64,000 nucleotides of DNA from Paraburkholderia fynbosensis (lineage in GTDB: Bacteria > Pseudomonadota > Gammaproteobacteria > Burkholderiales > Burkholderiaceae): the NCBI RefSeq assembly GCF_902859935.1, contig NZ_CADIKI010000004.1, forward strand, positions 248,001 to 312,000, written 5' to 3'. The notes beneath the pieces were generated by a model. That model did not search any database, was not told the DNA's origin, and worked only from the letters and a program-made list of their open reading frames with translations. The translations under genes and the position numbers were made by a program. Positions 17,345 through 25,211 of the stretch are shown here, piece by piece. Numbering within the stretch: position 1 is the stretch's first letter; each line of letters begins with the position of its first letter.

Positions 17345-17376
17345 AGCCGGGTTGCTCGATAGCCCGGCTTTTTTTG
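17345..17376 (+). terminator. Rho-independent terminator
   Basis: Perfect 8-bp stem (AAGCCGGG at 17345-17352 with CCCGGCTT at 17364-17371) and a run of T to 17376. It fits the end of the ligBA transcript, with about 215 bp of untranslated sequence before it; no gene was found in that stretch. Confidence 0.8.
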
Positions 17377-17494
17377 CACGGCCGTTTTCGCGTCGGCTAT
17401 TACATCCGAGGTAATTGCCGCGCTGCTCAGCCGCATCTAATCTTCGGTGGTCGCGCGGTTCATTCCGGATCGCGCTCGTCATCGAGGACAGATC

Positions 17495-18046
17495 ATGTCG
17501 ACGTTCCAGATTCATACCATCGAATCCGCGCCGGAATCATCCAAACCGGTATTGCGTCTGCTTCAGCAGAACTTCGGTTTCATTCCCAACATCGCGGGGG
17601 CGATGGCCGGGTCGCCCGTTCTGATCGATGCCTTCTTGGGTCTGTTCCAGAAGGTTCATGCAGGCACGTTCAATGAAGCGCAAATCCAGACCTTGCTATT
17701 GACGAATGCTGTGACCAACGCCTGTTCATGGGCGGTAGCGTTTCACACCGCGCTGGCGCTGAACGAGGGACTTGCACCCGCCGATGTCGATGCGCTTCGT
17801 GCCGGTCGTGCGCCTGCGGATCGCCGGCATGCAGCGCTTTCCATGCTGACGAAGACCTCGATCGAGAAGCGGGGTCATCTCGACGAGCGAGACGTGAGCG
17901 CGTTTCTCGAAGCGGGTTTTCGCCACGATCAGGTGCTCGAAGTGCTGGCCGTCGCCGCGGCGTCGACGATCACGAATTACGTTGGCAACATCGCGCAGCC
18001 GCCGTTGGAGAAGCAGTTTCACGAGCACGTTTGGAAGCGCGCCTGA
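17495..18046 (+). CDS. Carboxymuconolactone decarboxylase/AhpD-like protein lacking the second Cys
   Basis: 183-aa alpha-helical protein of the CMD/AhpD superfamily. Active AhpD-type members have CxxC followed by His. Here C77 is kept (TNACSWAVAFH) with H84, but the second Cys position (80) is Ala, so a disulfide peroxidase cycle is unlikely. The rest of the fold is normal in length. GAGGA precedes the ATG at 17495. It is transcribed alone. Compare the intact CxxC relative at 60.4 kb. Function unknown. Confidence 0.8.
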   Translation: MSTFQIHTIESAPESSKPVLRLLQQNFGFIPNIAGAMAGSPVLIDAFLGLFQKVHAGTFNEAQIQTLLLTNAVTNACSWAVAFHTALALNEGLAPADVDALRAGRAPADRRHAALSMLTKTSIEKRGHLDERDVSAFLEAGFRHDQVLEVLAVAAASTITNYVGNIAQPPLEKQFHEHVWKRA

Positions 18047-18166
18047 GTTTCTTTCATACGAAGTCCGATAAGCCGAAGCGAGTATGCTGACCGCTCGGTT
18101 CGGTGAGCCCGCGTGGCTCGCCGGTCGCCAGACTTTGCGTGCATCCAGACTTGCGGAAAGACAGCG

Positions 18167-19012
18167 ATGAATCCTGCGAACCCAACAAAGAAAGCCCCAC
18201 CGAACGACCTCGGCGCGTTGTTGCGTCGCTGGCGAGATATGCGCGGCATCAGTCAACTGGACCTGTCGTTCAATGCCGGGGTCTCGCAGCGTCATATCAG
18301 CTTTATCGAAAGCGGACGCAGCGTGCCGAGCCGTCAGATGTTGATGGATATCGCGCAGGCACTCGACATCCCCCTGCGCGAACGCAACACGCTACTGCTG
18401 GCTGCAGGCTACGCGCCGATGTACGCCGACCCCGCGTGGAACGCGCAGGAAATGCAGAGTGTCACGAAAGCGCTCGGAAGGATGTTGCGCCAGCACGAAC
18501 CGTTTCCCGCGCTGGTCATGGACCGCTACTGGAATGTGCTGATGACCAACGAGTCCGCGCCGCGATTTTTCAATTGCTTCATCGATATGACGGCGCGCAA
18601 GGGACCGCGCAATATGCTGCATCTGATGTTCGATCCCGATGGATTGCGCCCGTTTGTCGCCGATTGGAAAAGTGTTGCGGATAGTTTAATTCAGCGCGTT
18701 TATCGGGAGGCGGTGGGGCGGGTGATTGACGAGCGCACGCGCGACCTGGTTGCGGCGTTGCGTGCGTATCCGGATGTGTCGGAGGGGGAGAGTGCCGATT
18801 CTCAGGCCGGTGCCGCTGCTGCGATGCCGGTGATACCGATTGGCTTCGTCAAGGACGGCCATGTGCTGAGGTATTTCTCGATGGTCGCGAGTGTCGGCAC
18901 GCCGCAAACCGTTGTGGCGCAGGAACTGCGTATCGAATGCATGTTTCCCGCGGATGACAAAACTGAAGCGCGTCACCTGGAAATGCTCGACGCGCTGCCG
19001 CTGCGGGATTGA
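18167..19012 (+). CDS. XRE-type HTH regulator with MmyB-like ligand domain
   Basis: 281-aa regulator. The Xre helix-turn-helix is at about 12-75 (LGALLRRWRDMRGISQLDLS, VSQRHISFIESGRSVPSR). The MmyB-like sensor, a PAS-like fold, covers about 95-270 (PFPALVMDRYWNVLMTN, then RPFVADWKSVADSLI). The start at 18167 has GGAAAG upstream; an in-frame ATG at 18113 would give a poor N terminus. Such proteins often regulate an adjacent short-chain dehydrogenase or detoxification gene; here the upstream CMD-family gene is the only candidate. Confidence 0.87.
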   Translation: MNPANPTKKAPPNDLGALLRRWRDMRGISQLDLSFNAGVSQRHISFIESGRSVPSRQMLMDIAQALDIPLRERNTLLLAAGYAPMYADPAWNAQEMQSVTKALGRMLRQHEPFPALVMDRYWNVLMTNESAPRFFNCFIDMTARKGPRNMLHLMFDPDGLRPFVADWKSVADSLIQRVYREAVGRVIDERTRDLVAALRAYPDVSEGESADSQAGAAAAMPVIPIGFVKDGHVLRYFSMVASVGTPQTVVAQELRIECMFPADDKTEARHLEMLDALPLRD

Positions 19013-19053
19013 GGCGTTGTGTCGACTGGTTCCGGGCGGACGCTGCGGGTGAA

Positions 19054-19527
19054 TTAATGCCGCACCGGCGCGCGGCGCCGTGTCGTGTCCGTTCTCACGA
19101 TCGTTGCGCTTCTCGTCGAAACGCGTTTGCGTGGCGTCGGCTTTTCCGTTGTTGTCGGGCCTGGCGGGTCTTGCGTCGCGACGTTTGCCGAATCTGTCAG
19201 CAGACGGGCGGCCTGGTTAGCCGTGATGCGGCTGTGCGCGACGCCCTTTGCGTCGAGTGCGATCACCTGGAATAGCTCGCGGTCGCATGCAAGCTCCTGC
19301 TGGTATTGCTCACCGGTCTGGACCAGCAGTTCGAGCATCGTTCGCTGCCGATGACGTTCATCATTCGTGATCGCGGGACTTCTGCAAAGTGAGGCCGCGA
19401 GTGAGATGAGCGTGTCCAGGTTGTTCATCTGGCGGTCGCATAGCTCGAAGGCGGAGAGGGCGAGTTTTTCGTATTGGAGAGCGTCGACCGGCGGGCGGAG
19501 TGCGCGTTGTTTCGTGGGTTTGGTCAT
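19054..19527 (-). CDS. Hypothetical protein downstream of a structured leader (157 aa)
   Basis: I do not recognise a family. The first 110 residues are helical (VDALQYEKLALSAFELCDRQ, RQRTMLELLVQTGEQYQQEL). The C-terminal 45 residues are Thr/Pro/Arg-rich and strongly basic, suggestive of nucleic-acid contact. GGGAG lies about 9 nt before the ATG at 19527; an upstream in-frame ATG at 19623 would read through a structured RNA-like leader and is rejected. The layout resembles small phage-type genes that follow a regulatory RNA. Confidence 0.6.
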   Translation of the reverse strand: MTKPTKQRALRPPVDALQYEKLALSAFELCDRQMNNLDTLISLAASLCRSPAITNDERHRQRTMLELLVQTGEQYQQELACDRELFQVIALDAKGVAHSRITANQAARLLTDSANVATQDPPGPTTTEKPTPRKRVSTRSATIVRTDTTRRRAPVRH

Positions 19528-19790
19528 GATGCGTCTCCCTGAGATTTGTGAATCGCCCGACATTCGCCTGGTTACGTGGGTGAGCGGGCACGTGATGGGA
19601 TTGGAAGACCGGGTCAGAAACATGCCGGCGAGCCTTGCGGCTCCCCCACCACAGCCCGCCCATTGTTAGATAGATAGACGTGCAGCAGTTGACGCACGAT
19701 CCGCCTGGGCGGGTGCGCGGTTTCTAACGACAGGCTTCCAAACCTGACCGCCGGTTGTGTTCCGATGGCTTGGTGATTATATGTGAGGAA
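19528..19790 (-). ncRNA. Candidate structured RNA leader (phage C4-like architecture)
   Basis: Read on the minus strand: a TATAAT-like box (19776-19781), an imperfect CAGG/CCTG hairpin, a CCCGCCC stretch that can pair with GGGCGGG 40-50 nt later, and a perfect GAGCC-GCAA-GGCTC hairpin with a GNRA loop (19643 to 19630). The gene start follows about 100 nt on. No good frame crosses it. The order of self-complementary boxes upstream of a small gene recalls the phage C4 antisense RNA leaders, but this is from memory and unverified. Confidence 0.4.
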
Positions 19791-20078
19791 AAGAGAGCAA
19801 TTTTTATGGGATAGGGATAGTTGATGGAGTTAAATCTGCAATTCAATCACGATAGTGAGAAGGAGTAGCAGGGAAATTGCGTAGTCGGTCATTTAGCCGT
19901 GGCGGCTATTGATATCAATCTAACTGCTGGTGGTTGAACGATTTTTTTCGAGAACGTGGGTGAATGCCGAAAGCTGAACGAAAAGAAGAAATCACGTGAC
20001 GGTCATGTCCCGTCTATAAGGTCTGCGGCACGGTAAGAGGCGACAGCTTCGTCGCCGCCGTCAATGGAGACTAAAGAC
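19791..20078. other. AT-rich intergenic segment
   Basis: Lower G+C than the flanks, with no open frame worth calling. It should hold the promoter for the phosphodiester glycosidase gene (+). Confidence 0.4.
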
Positions 20079-21026
20079 ATGGCACGTGTTCTTTTCCCTG
20101 CATCGGCAACGCTCAAGGCGCTCGCCGCTGCGGCGATCATCGGCCTCGCTTCGGCGCGCGCGCAAGCCGACGTACCCGATCCCACCACGCAGATCACGCA
20201 AAGCGGCTACTCGCCGGTGTACGTCGGCGTCGATGCAGAAACCGCGACCGTGCCGTCGAATCCCGCGGCGGCGGGCGGCAAGCCCACCGTGAGCCGCGCG
20301 TACGTGATGCGCGTCGATCTGCGCGCGCCGGGCGTGAGCGTCGAGACCACCGGGCATAGCGGCCCGCTGATGACGACCTCGGAGACGATTTCCCAGTTTG
20401 CCGCGCGCACCGACGTGCGGCTCGCGATCAACGCGAACTTCTTCGCACCATGCTGCGCGACAACGTCCGAGCCAAAGACGATCATCGGCTTGCTGGTATC
20501 GCACGGTCAGATCGTGAGTCCGCTGACCAGCGATCCGACGCAAAGCGAAGCGGTGCTCGCGATTACGCGGCAAGGTCGCGCGTATATCGCCAATGCGCCG
20601 CAGATCTCGGCGCAGGATCTGAAACTGATCGATACGGCGGTCGCCGGCTCGGCGATTCTGCTGAAAAACGGTCAGGATGTCAGCGCCCAAAGCCCGAATG
20701 AAGGTGATCCGCTCAATCCGAATCCACGCACACTGGTCGGCCTGTCGCATCAGGGGCGGTTTCTCTACTTCGTCGTGATCGACGGGCGTCTCGCGGGTTA
20801 TTCGACGGGCACGACCAACGCGCAATCGGCTCAACTCATGAAGGCGGTCGGCGCGGACGATGCGATCAATCTCGACGGCGGCGGCTCGACCGAACTGGTG
20901 CGCGCCGATCAGATCGGCGTGCCGTTCATCGTCGATACACCGAGCGGCGGTGCGGAACGGCTCGACGCGTCGGCGATCGGCGTGCATGCGTTAAAACTGC
21001 CGGAATTGCCTGGGTTGCCGTTTTAA
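20079..21026 (+). CDS. Phosphodiester glycosidase family protein (NAGPA/DUF2233 domain)
   Basis: 315-aa exported protein. The signal peptide spans residues 1 to about 30 (AARAQA-type end, before DVPDP). The NAGPA domain runs over about 70-310 with typical motifs INANFF, VGLSHQGRFLYFVVIDG, and the conserved AINLDGGGSTELV near the C terminus. The family cleaves sugar-phosphodiester linkages or binds glycans. GGAG lies about 9 nt before the ATG at 20079; an in-frame ATG at 20064 is less likely. A bidirectional terminator follows at 21.06 kb. Confidence 0.85.
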   Translation: MARVLFPASATLKALAAAAIIGLASARAQADVPDPTTQITQSGYSPVYVGVDAETATVPSNPAAAGGKPTVSRAYVMRVDLRAPGVSVETTGHSGPLMTTSETISQFAARTDVRLAINANFFAPCCATTSEPKTIIGLLVSHGQIVSPLTSDPTQSEAVLAITRQGRAYIANAPQISAQDLKLIDTAVAGSAILLKNGQDVSAQSPNEGDPLNPNPRTLVGLSHQGRFLYFVVIDGRLAGYSTGTTNAQSAQLMKAVGADDAINLDGGGSTELVRADQIGVPFIVDTPSGGAERLDASAIGVHALKLPELPGLPF

Positions 21027-21060
21027 AGCGGTTAATGTCTGCGGGAGTGCCGGTTGCTTT

Positions 21061-21092
21061 AAAAAAACCAGGCGCTCATACGTCTGGTTTTT
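21061..21092. terminator. Bidirectional terminator
   Basis: AAAAAACCAG (from 21061) is inverted as CTGGTTTTT (ending about 21092). It has A and T runs on the two sides, so it can stop the plus-strand glycosidase transcript and the convergent minus-strand SRPBCC transcript. Confidence 0.75.
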
Positions 21093-21123
21093 GTCGGAAT
21101 TCACGGCAGACCGAACTCCAGGA

Positions 21124-21525
21124 TCACTCCGCCTCGAGCAGTTCCTTTAGCCTGTTCAGATCGCGCATGACCCATTGCGCGTCGGCGGCGAATTTTTCGT
21201 CGCTCATCCCCGGCACGCGGAACAGCGTGAGCATCACTTCGCTGCCCGTGCCGTTCGCGATCACGCGCATCGGCACGTAAATCTCGCTGCCGGTGGGCAA
21301 CTCCACGTAGTGATCGAGCACGCCGTACGCGTTGGGTTCGGTGAAACGGATCGTCACCGGGCCGTTCTCGCCTTCGAATCGCCACACAGCGCCTTCATTG
21401 CCGAGCGGCTTGCCGAGACCGGACGCCCAGCGCGCGAACGCGGCGGGCGGCGCGGTGAAGTCGTACACGTCCTGCGGGCTGCGCTGGATCGATATGCTGA
21501 TCATTTTCGATTCGGTCGTTTGCAT
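21124..21525 (-). CDS. SRPBCC (START-like) family protein
   Basis: 133-aa protein of the polyketide cyclase/START-like fold: SISIQRSPQDVYDFTAPPAAFARWASGLG opens with the usual strand-helix-helix, and the long C-terminal helix is FAADAQWVMRDLNRLKELLE. Members bind hydrophobic ligands in a central cavity. GGAGA precedes the ATG. It is a single gene converging on the glycosidase gene. The ligand is unknown. Confidence 0.8.
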   Translation of the reverse strand: MQTTESKMISISIQRSPQDVYDFTAPPAAFARWASGLGKPLGNEGAVWRFEGENGPVTIRFTEPNAYGVLDHYVELPTGSEIYVPMRVIANGTGSEVMLTLFRVPGMSDEKFAADAQWVMRDLNRLKELLEAE

Positions 21526-21638
21526 CGCGCTGTCTCCGGGTTTGCCTCAAGCATTCGCAAGAGTGTCGTGTTGATGGATGATGCAGCCTTCACCTCCGGC
21601 GATTGATGCTGGCGAGTGTGTTCGGGGCGCAGGCGTCG

Positions 21639-22070
21639 TCAATGATAGATCGTCATGGACGACTGCAGCTTAGTCAGGACTCCGCGCTTGAGCCGGAACC
21701 AGCCTTGCGAGCTTTGCATCACGACTTCATCGCTTTGCCAAAACACGCGCTTAACCGTCATGCGCTTGCCCGAACGCTCGACGATCGGCGGATTGTGGCG
21801 GAAGTCGTACAGCACCGGGCCGGAATCGGTCTGCACGAGCGTGCGCGTGACGGTGTCGTTCGCATCGCTGCTGTCATCGAAATGCGTGAGCGTGTTTGCG
21901 CCGAAGCGATCGAAGATCCTGTTGTCGAGCATGCCGACAAAATCGCGGTCGGCGCGCACGAACTGCAGTGTGCCCGACGGCGTGGCGAGCGGTCCGGCGT
22001 CGCTGCTTTGCGCGTGAACGGAAGTCGCTAAAGAGGTGGCTGCGAGCGCAGCGATGAACAATCGTTTCAT
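21639..22070 (-). CDS. Hypothetical periplasmic protein (143 aa)
   Basis: Clear signal peptide (MKRLFIAALAATSLATSVHA|QSSDA), then a beta-rich mature part (GTLQFVRADRDFVGMLDNRIF, RMTVKRVFWQSDEVVMQSSQGWFRL). GGAAG precedes the ATG at 22070, which decides the start over an in-frame upstream ATG at 22112. I do not recognise the family. It is transcribed alone. Confidence 0.72.
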   Translation of the reverse strand: MKRLFIAALAATSLATSVHAQSSDAGPLATPSGTLQFVRADRDFVGMLDNRIFDRFGANTLTHFDDSSDANDTVTRTLVQTDSGPVLYDFRHNPPIVERSGKRMTVKRVFWQSDEVVMQSSQGWFRLKRGVLTKLQSSMTIYH

Positions 22071-22083
22071 ATCTTCCAGCGGG

Positions 22084-22221
22084 TTAAGTGGCGGGTCGAT
22101 CGCGCCAGGCAAACCCGGTCTGTAGCGGCACCAGGAAGAACAGTGCAGAGCCGACCGAGACCATCAGGCGAGTGTGCATACCCGCCGCGTCGTTCAGGTC
22201 GGCAAACTCGCCCAGCGCCCT
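22084..22221 (-). pseudogene. Possible MgtC/SapB-family fragment
   Basis: A 46-codon minus-strand frame ending at TAA (22084-22086) reads AAGMHTRLMVSVGSALFFLV followed by PLQTGF. This is similar to the segment after the first helix of MgtC/SapB proteins, where a Gly-hx-R-T motif precedes the second membrane helix. There is no start codon context and the rest of the family is absent. Probably a gene remnant. Confidence 0.35.
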
Positions 22222-22233
22222 TTTTGCCAAACT

Positions 22234-22566
22234 TCATGCCTCCAGCCATTCATGGTCGTCTACCGAACTCGCTTTTGGCGTAATCAGCACGACTTTAACG
22301 GAAATGAAGGCGCGAGACGGCGACGCCGCTGCGTTTTCGTGCCGCGTATCGCGTGGCGACGGCTCGCAATAGTCTGCCTGCGCTACGTGGGCGTTGCCGT
22401 TCAAGCCCGCGCGGGCCTGTGCGATGGTCTGATAGTCCGTCACTGACCGGCCGCGGCCCACAACATATCCAGTGTCGATCATTGCATTTTGGCCCCGCGC
22501 ACCCGGAGTAATGAATGAGTATGTGCGGTATGCGACGAACGCAGTGACGTATTGCCAATGAACCAT
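22234..22566 (-). CDS. Doubtful hypothetical protein (110 aa)
   Basis: An ATG-started frame with a plausible N terminus (MVHWQYVTAFVAYRTYSF) and a middle part (YVVGRGRSVTDYQTIAQARAGLNG) but no recognisable domain and no strong ribosome binding site. It lies in a region of decayed genes. It may be real or the shadow of a degraded gene. Confidence 0.25.
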   Translation of the reverse strand: MVHWQYVTAFVAYRTYSFITPGARGQNAMIDTGYVVGRGRSVTDYQTIAQARAGLNGNAHVAQADYCEPSPRDTRHENAAASPSRAFISVKVVLITPKASSVDDHEWLEA

Positions 22567-23120
22567 GCGCTAAATAGTAGCCTCCGCAGCCTCAAATTGG
22601 TTCCTTCTGCACGGGTTATGTGCAGGTGAAATTTTTTTGAAGGTGATTCGAAAATATTTTATTTCCAAAAATTTCTTAGGAGCTGTATTCGCTGACATAT
22701 AGCGTATTCTGTTGCCGTCGTGGGCAAGCGCATGACTGGTGCCTGGGGCTGTGTGTCATTCCTGCCGGCGTCGTGCCTCAGCGCAAATCCTGTGCGCGTC
22801 GGGAACAATAAGTGCAGAGGTTTCTCAGCTGTTCTGGAAAGCAAGTGAAGTGAAGGCGGGTTCGCGCGGATTACTGCGGGTCTGGTCATCGACAGCGGTC
22901 GGCGGGCTCCGTCAGGACGCGTCGGACCTCAACCGTCGTGAACATCCATTGCCTTTTAACGCGATCTAAAGCCAATAAAAAAGTACTCGGCCAGCGCCTC
23001 GAAAAACGCGTCGCTCGCCAAAGCCATAACGTTTTAGTTTTCGATAAGCCTCTTCGTTGCTGTACCGGAAGAGCGGGTGCAGGCGGCTGGCTCATAACCG
23101 TTGCAACGCGCTTCTAAAGC
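22567..23120. other. AT-rich gap before the glycosyltransferase
   Basis: 554 bp, with a strongly AT-rich core at about 22625-22710 unlike the rest of the window. No gene was found. The drop in G+C suggests a transferred or decayed segment, and it may also hold the promoter of the glycosyltransferase gene. Confidence 0.4.
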
Positions 23121-24251
23121 ATGAGTTACAACGCCCGACCGTCGCCCAACGACGGCGCTTCATTACGCACGCACGCACCCGGTATGACGATCAACACGTA
23201 CACGTCACGTTACGATGCCCCGCTTCTTACCATCGTTGTAGCGGCCTACAACGTCGAAGGCTACATTGAAGAGGCGCTCGCGTCGGTACTTAGGCAACCC
23301 TATGGGGATGCAATCCGGCTCGTCGTAGTCGACGATGGTTCCACCGACGACACCTGCGCTGCGGTGCAGGCTGCCATGAAGCGCGATGGGCGCAATCACG
23401 TGGAATTGATCCGGCAAGACAACGCGGGCGTGAGTGCTGCGCGCAACAGAGGCATGGCAGCGGTCACCACCCCGTACGTCGGATTCCTGGATGGCGATGA
23501 TATTTATCTCGACGGATTCTCAGCTGCGGTTATTCCGCAGTTAGCCGATCTTGCGTGGGACATGGTCGAGTACAACGTGACTATTATTGACGACGATGGA
23601 CGGCGACTGGAAGACATCGAGATCGTTCCGGCCGGTAGTGAGGGTGGTAAGCGCATGGACGACGCCGGGCGCAGACAGTTCGTCGATCTCTTCCACACAT
23701 TCGTATGGGCGCGCGTGTTCCGCACATCGTTATTCGACATTGCGCCGTTCCCCGTGGCGAGGCATTACGAAGACATGGCGGTCATGCCGTCGATCTACAT
23801 GCGAGCGCGTAGCGTGTTTCGCATTAGCTCGCCGCTGCTCGGCTATCGACGCCGCTTTGGCAGCATCACGCAACGGGCGTTGTTACGCGACATCAAAGAT
23901 CTGCGCACGAACGGACTTGAAGCGCTCGCGCAATGTGGCCGCAGCGAGGCCGCCGACTTCTGGCTTCGCGTGTTCAATAATAATTTCGAGCGTGCGTGCC
24001 ATGTGGGCGCCCGCGTAGATCGCGGCTCCTTTCGCGAAGCCTTGGAGATTCTCTTTGCGATGGCTGCCGATCGTCGCAAGGCCTGTTCTGATCAAGGGCG
24101 GGCGACTTCACGGTACGTCGCGGAGCTCGGCCGATTGCACCTTAAAGTCGGCATAGATAGATTGGTCCATTTGCTCAAACGTATCGTGAAGAAGGCGTTG
24201 CGGCGCAGGCTCGACCGCCAGGCTCGACCGCGCCGCCACTCGATCAATTAG
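23121..24251 (+). CDS. Glycosyltransferase family 2 protein
   Basis: 376-aa GT-A fold transferase that adds sugar from a nucleotide-sugar donor, probably to a surface polysaccharide. The motifs are LLTIVVAAYNVEGYIEEALAS (about 35-55), VVVDDGSTDDTC (about 70-80), AGVSAARNRGM, and the DxD-like FLDGDD (about 118-123). The acidic catalytic region near 215 is HYEDMAVMPS. The last 60 residues are very basic, suggesting membrane association. An in-frame ATG at 23184 is an alternative start. It belongs to an accessory polysaccharide region with several gene remnants. Confidence 0.87.
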   Translation: MSYNARPSPNDGASLRTHAPGMTINTYTSRYDAPLLTIVVAAYNVEGYIEEALASVLRQPYGDAIRLVVVDDGSTDDTCAAVQAAMKRDGRNHVELIRQDNAGVSAARNRGMAAVTTPYVGFLDGDDIYLDGFSAAVIPQLADLAWDMVEYNVTIIDDDGRRLEDIEIVPAGSEGGKRMDDAGRRQFVDLFHTFVWARVFRTSLFDIAPFPVARHYEDMAVMPSIYMRARSVFRISSPLLGYRRRFGSITQRALLRDIKDLRTNGLEALAQCGRSEAADFWLRVFNNNFERACHVGARVDRGSFREALEILFAMAADRRKACSDQGRATSRYVAELGRLHLKVGIDRLVHLLKRIVKKALRRRLDRQARPRRHSIN

Positions 24252-24404
24252 AGTCTGACGGCTGGCGTGCCGCGTGGGGTCTGGCTGGCGTGAGTCACTG
24301 CTCGATCAGATCACGGCCCCGTCGTGTTAGTCACCGCTGCGGCGGGCATCTAATAGCCGTTGTTGTCCGGTCCAGCCGGCAACTGGCCGAAGACCGCCTC
24401 ACGC

Positions 24405-25136
24405 TCAACGGGCGAGGGCAGGGTCGATCTCGTTGTGTGTCAGGCCGAATCTCGCCATGCGAGCACGGTGGTTTGACGAGCCCAGATATGACCGTAGCTG
24501 TTTGTTTACCGCATTGAGCAGATCGCCGCTTCTTCTATTGAACGAGAATGCGCCGAGAGGAAGGCTCTGCTGCCGCCCTCTCGTTCCCGTCTCGTGCTCC
24601 ACCGCCTCAAGGACCGAGTCGCCGATGCGATTCGCCAGTATGCGATTTCCCAGGGCGGTGCTCGCGTACGCATCGATCGCCCCCGAGCGTACCGCCGCGA
24701 TTGCCTCGCTCTGGTGCTCGAAGACGGATATTTGATCCTCGATGACGCCTGATTCTCTCGCCGCGTCGTGCTGTACCTGACCGGCAATGATGCCAAGGCG
24801 AGCATCGCGGCGTTCGGCAAGTGATGCGTAGCTTTTAAGCGCTTTCGGGTTCCCGGCCCGTACGAGGAAGCCGTCTCCGATCGCCCATACGGGCACGCTG
24901 AACGCCACCCGAGCCGCACGTTCGGGCGTCACGAACAGGGGAACGTTCATATCCCACCGGCCGGCCTCGACGCCCGGCAGCAGTTCACTGAACGTCGTCA
25001 GACGATGCTCGATCCGGGTGACACCGATCTCCCGAAGAACCGCTTCGGCCAGGTCAATGTCAGCACCGGTAGCAGTACGATTCGCGCTCGTCCAACCGAA
25101 CGGTGGTTCGTCGATATAGGCAATCGTTACCTTCAT
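24405..25136 (-). CDS. Substrate-binding-like protein (SBP_bac_3), no signal peptide
   Basis: 243-aa protein with the type-3 solute-binding fold: VTIAYIDEPPFGWTSANRTATGADIDLAEAVL, then the pattern SVPVWAIGDGFLVRAG. The usual N-terminal signal peptide is absent; the protein starts directly in the first beta strand. No permease or ATPase is nearby. It may be a cytoplasmic enzyme-like variant, a regulator, or have lost its export signal. GAGA precedes the ATG. Confidence 0.75.
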   Translation of the reverse strand: MKVTIAYIDEPPFGWTSANRTATGADIDLAEAVLREIGVTRIEHRLTTFSELLPGVEAGRWDMNVPLFVTPERAARVAFSVPVWAIGDGFLVRAGNPKALKSYASLAERRDARLGIIAGQVQHDAARESGVIEDQISVFEHQSEAIAAVRSGAIDAYASTALGNRILANRIGDSVLEAVEHETGTRGRQQSLPLGAFSFNRRSGDLLNAVNKQLRSYLGSSNHRARMARFGLTHNEIDPALAR

Positions 25137-25211
25137 CGCTGTATCTCAAGAAGGGAGGCGGCCTTCGAAATTTTCCGAGCCGATTGTCGATGATTCTACG
25201 TGCATGCACGC

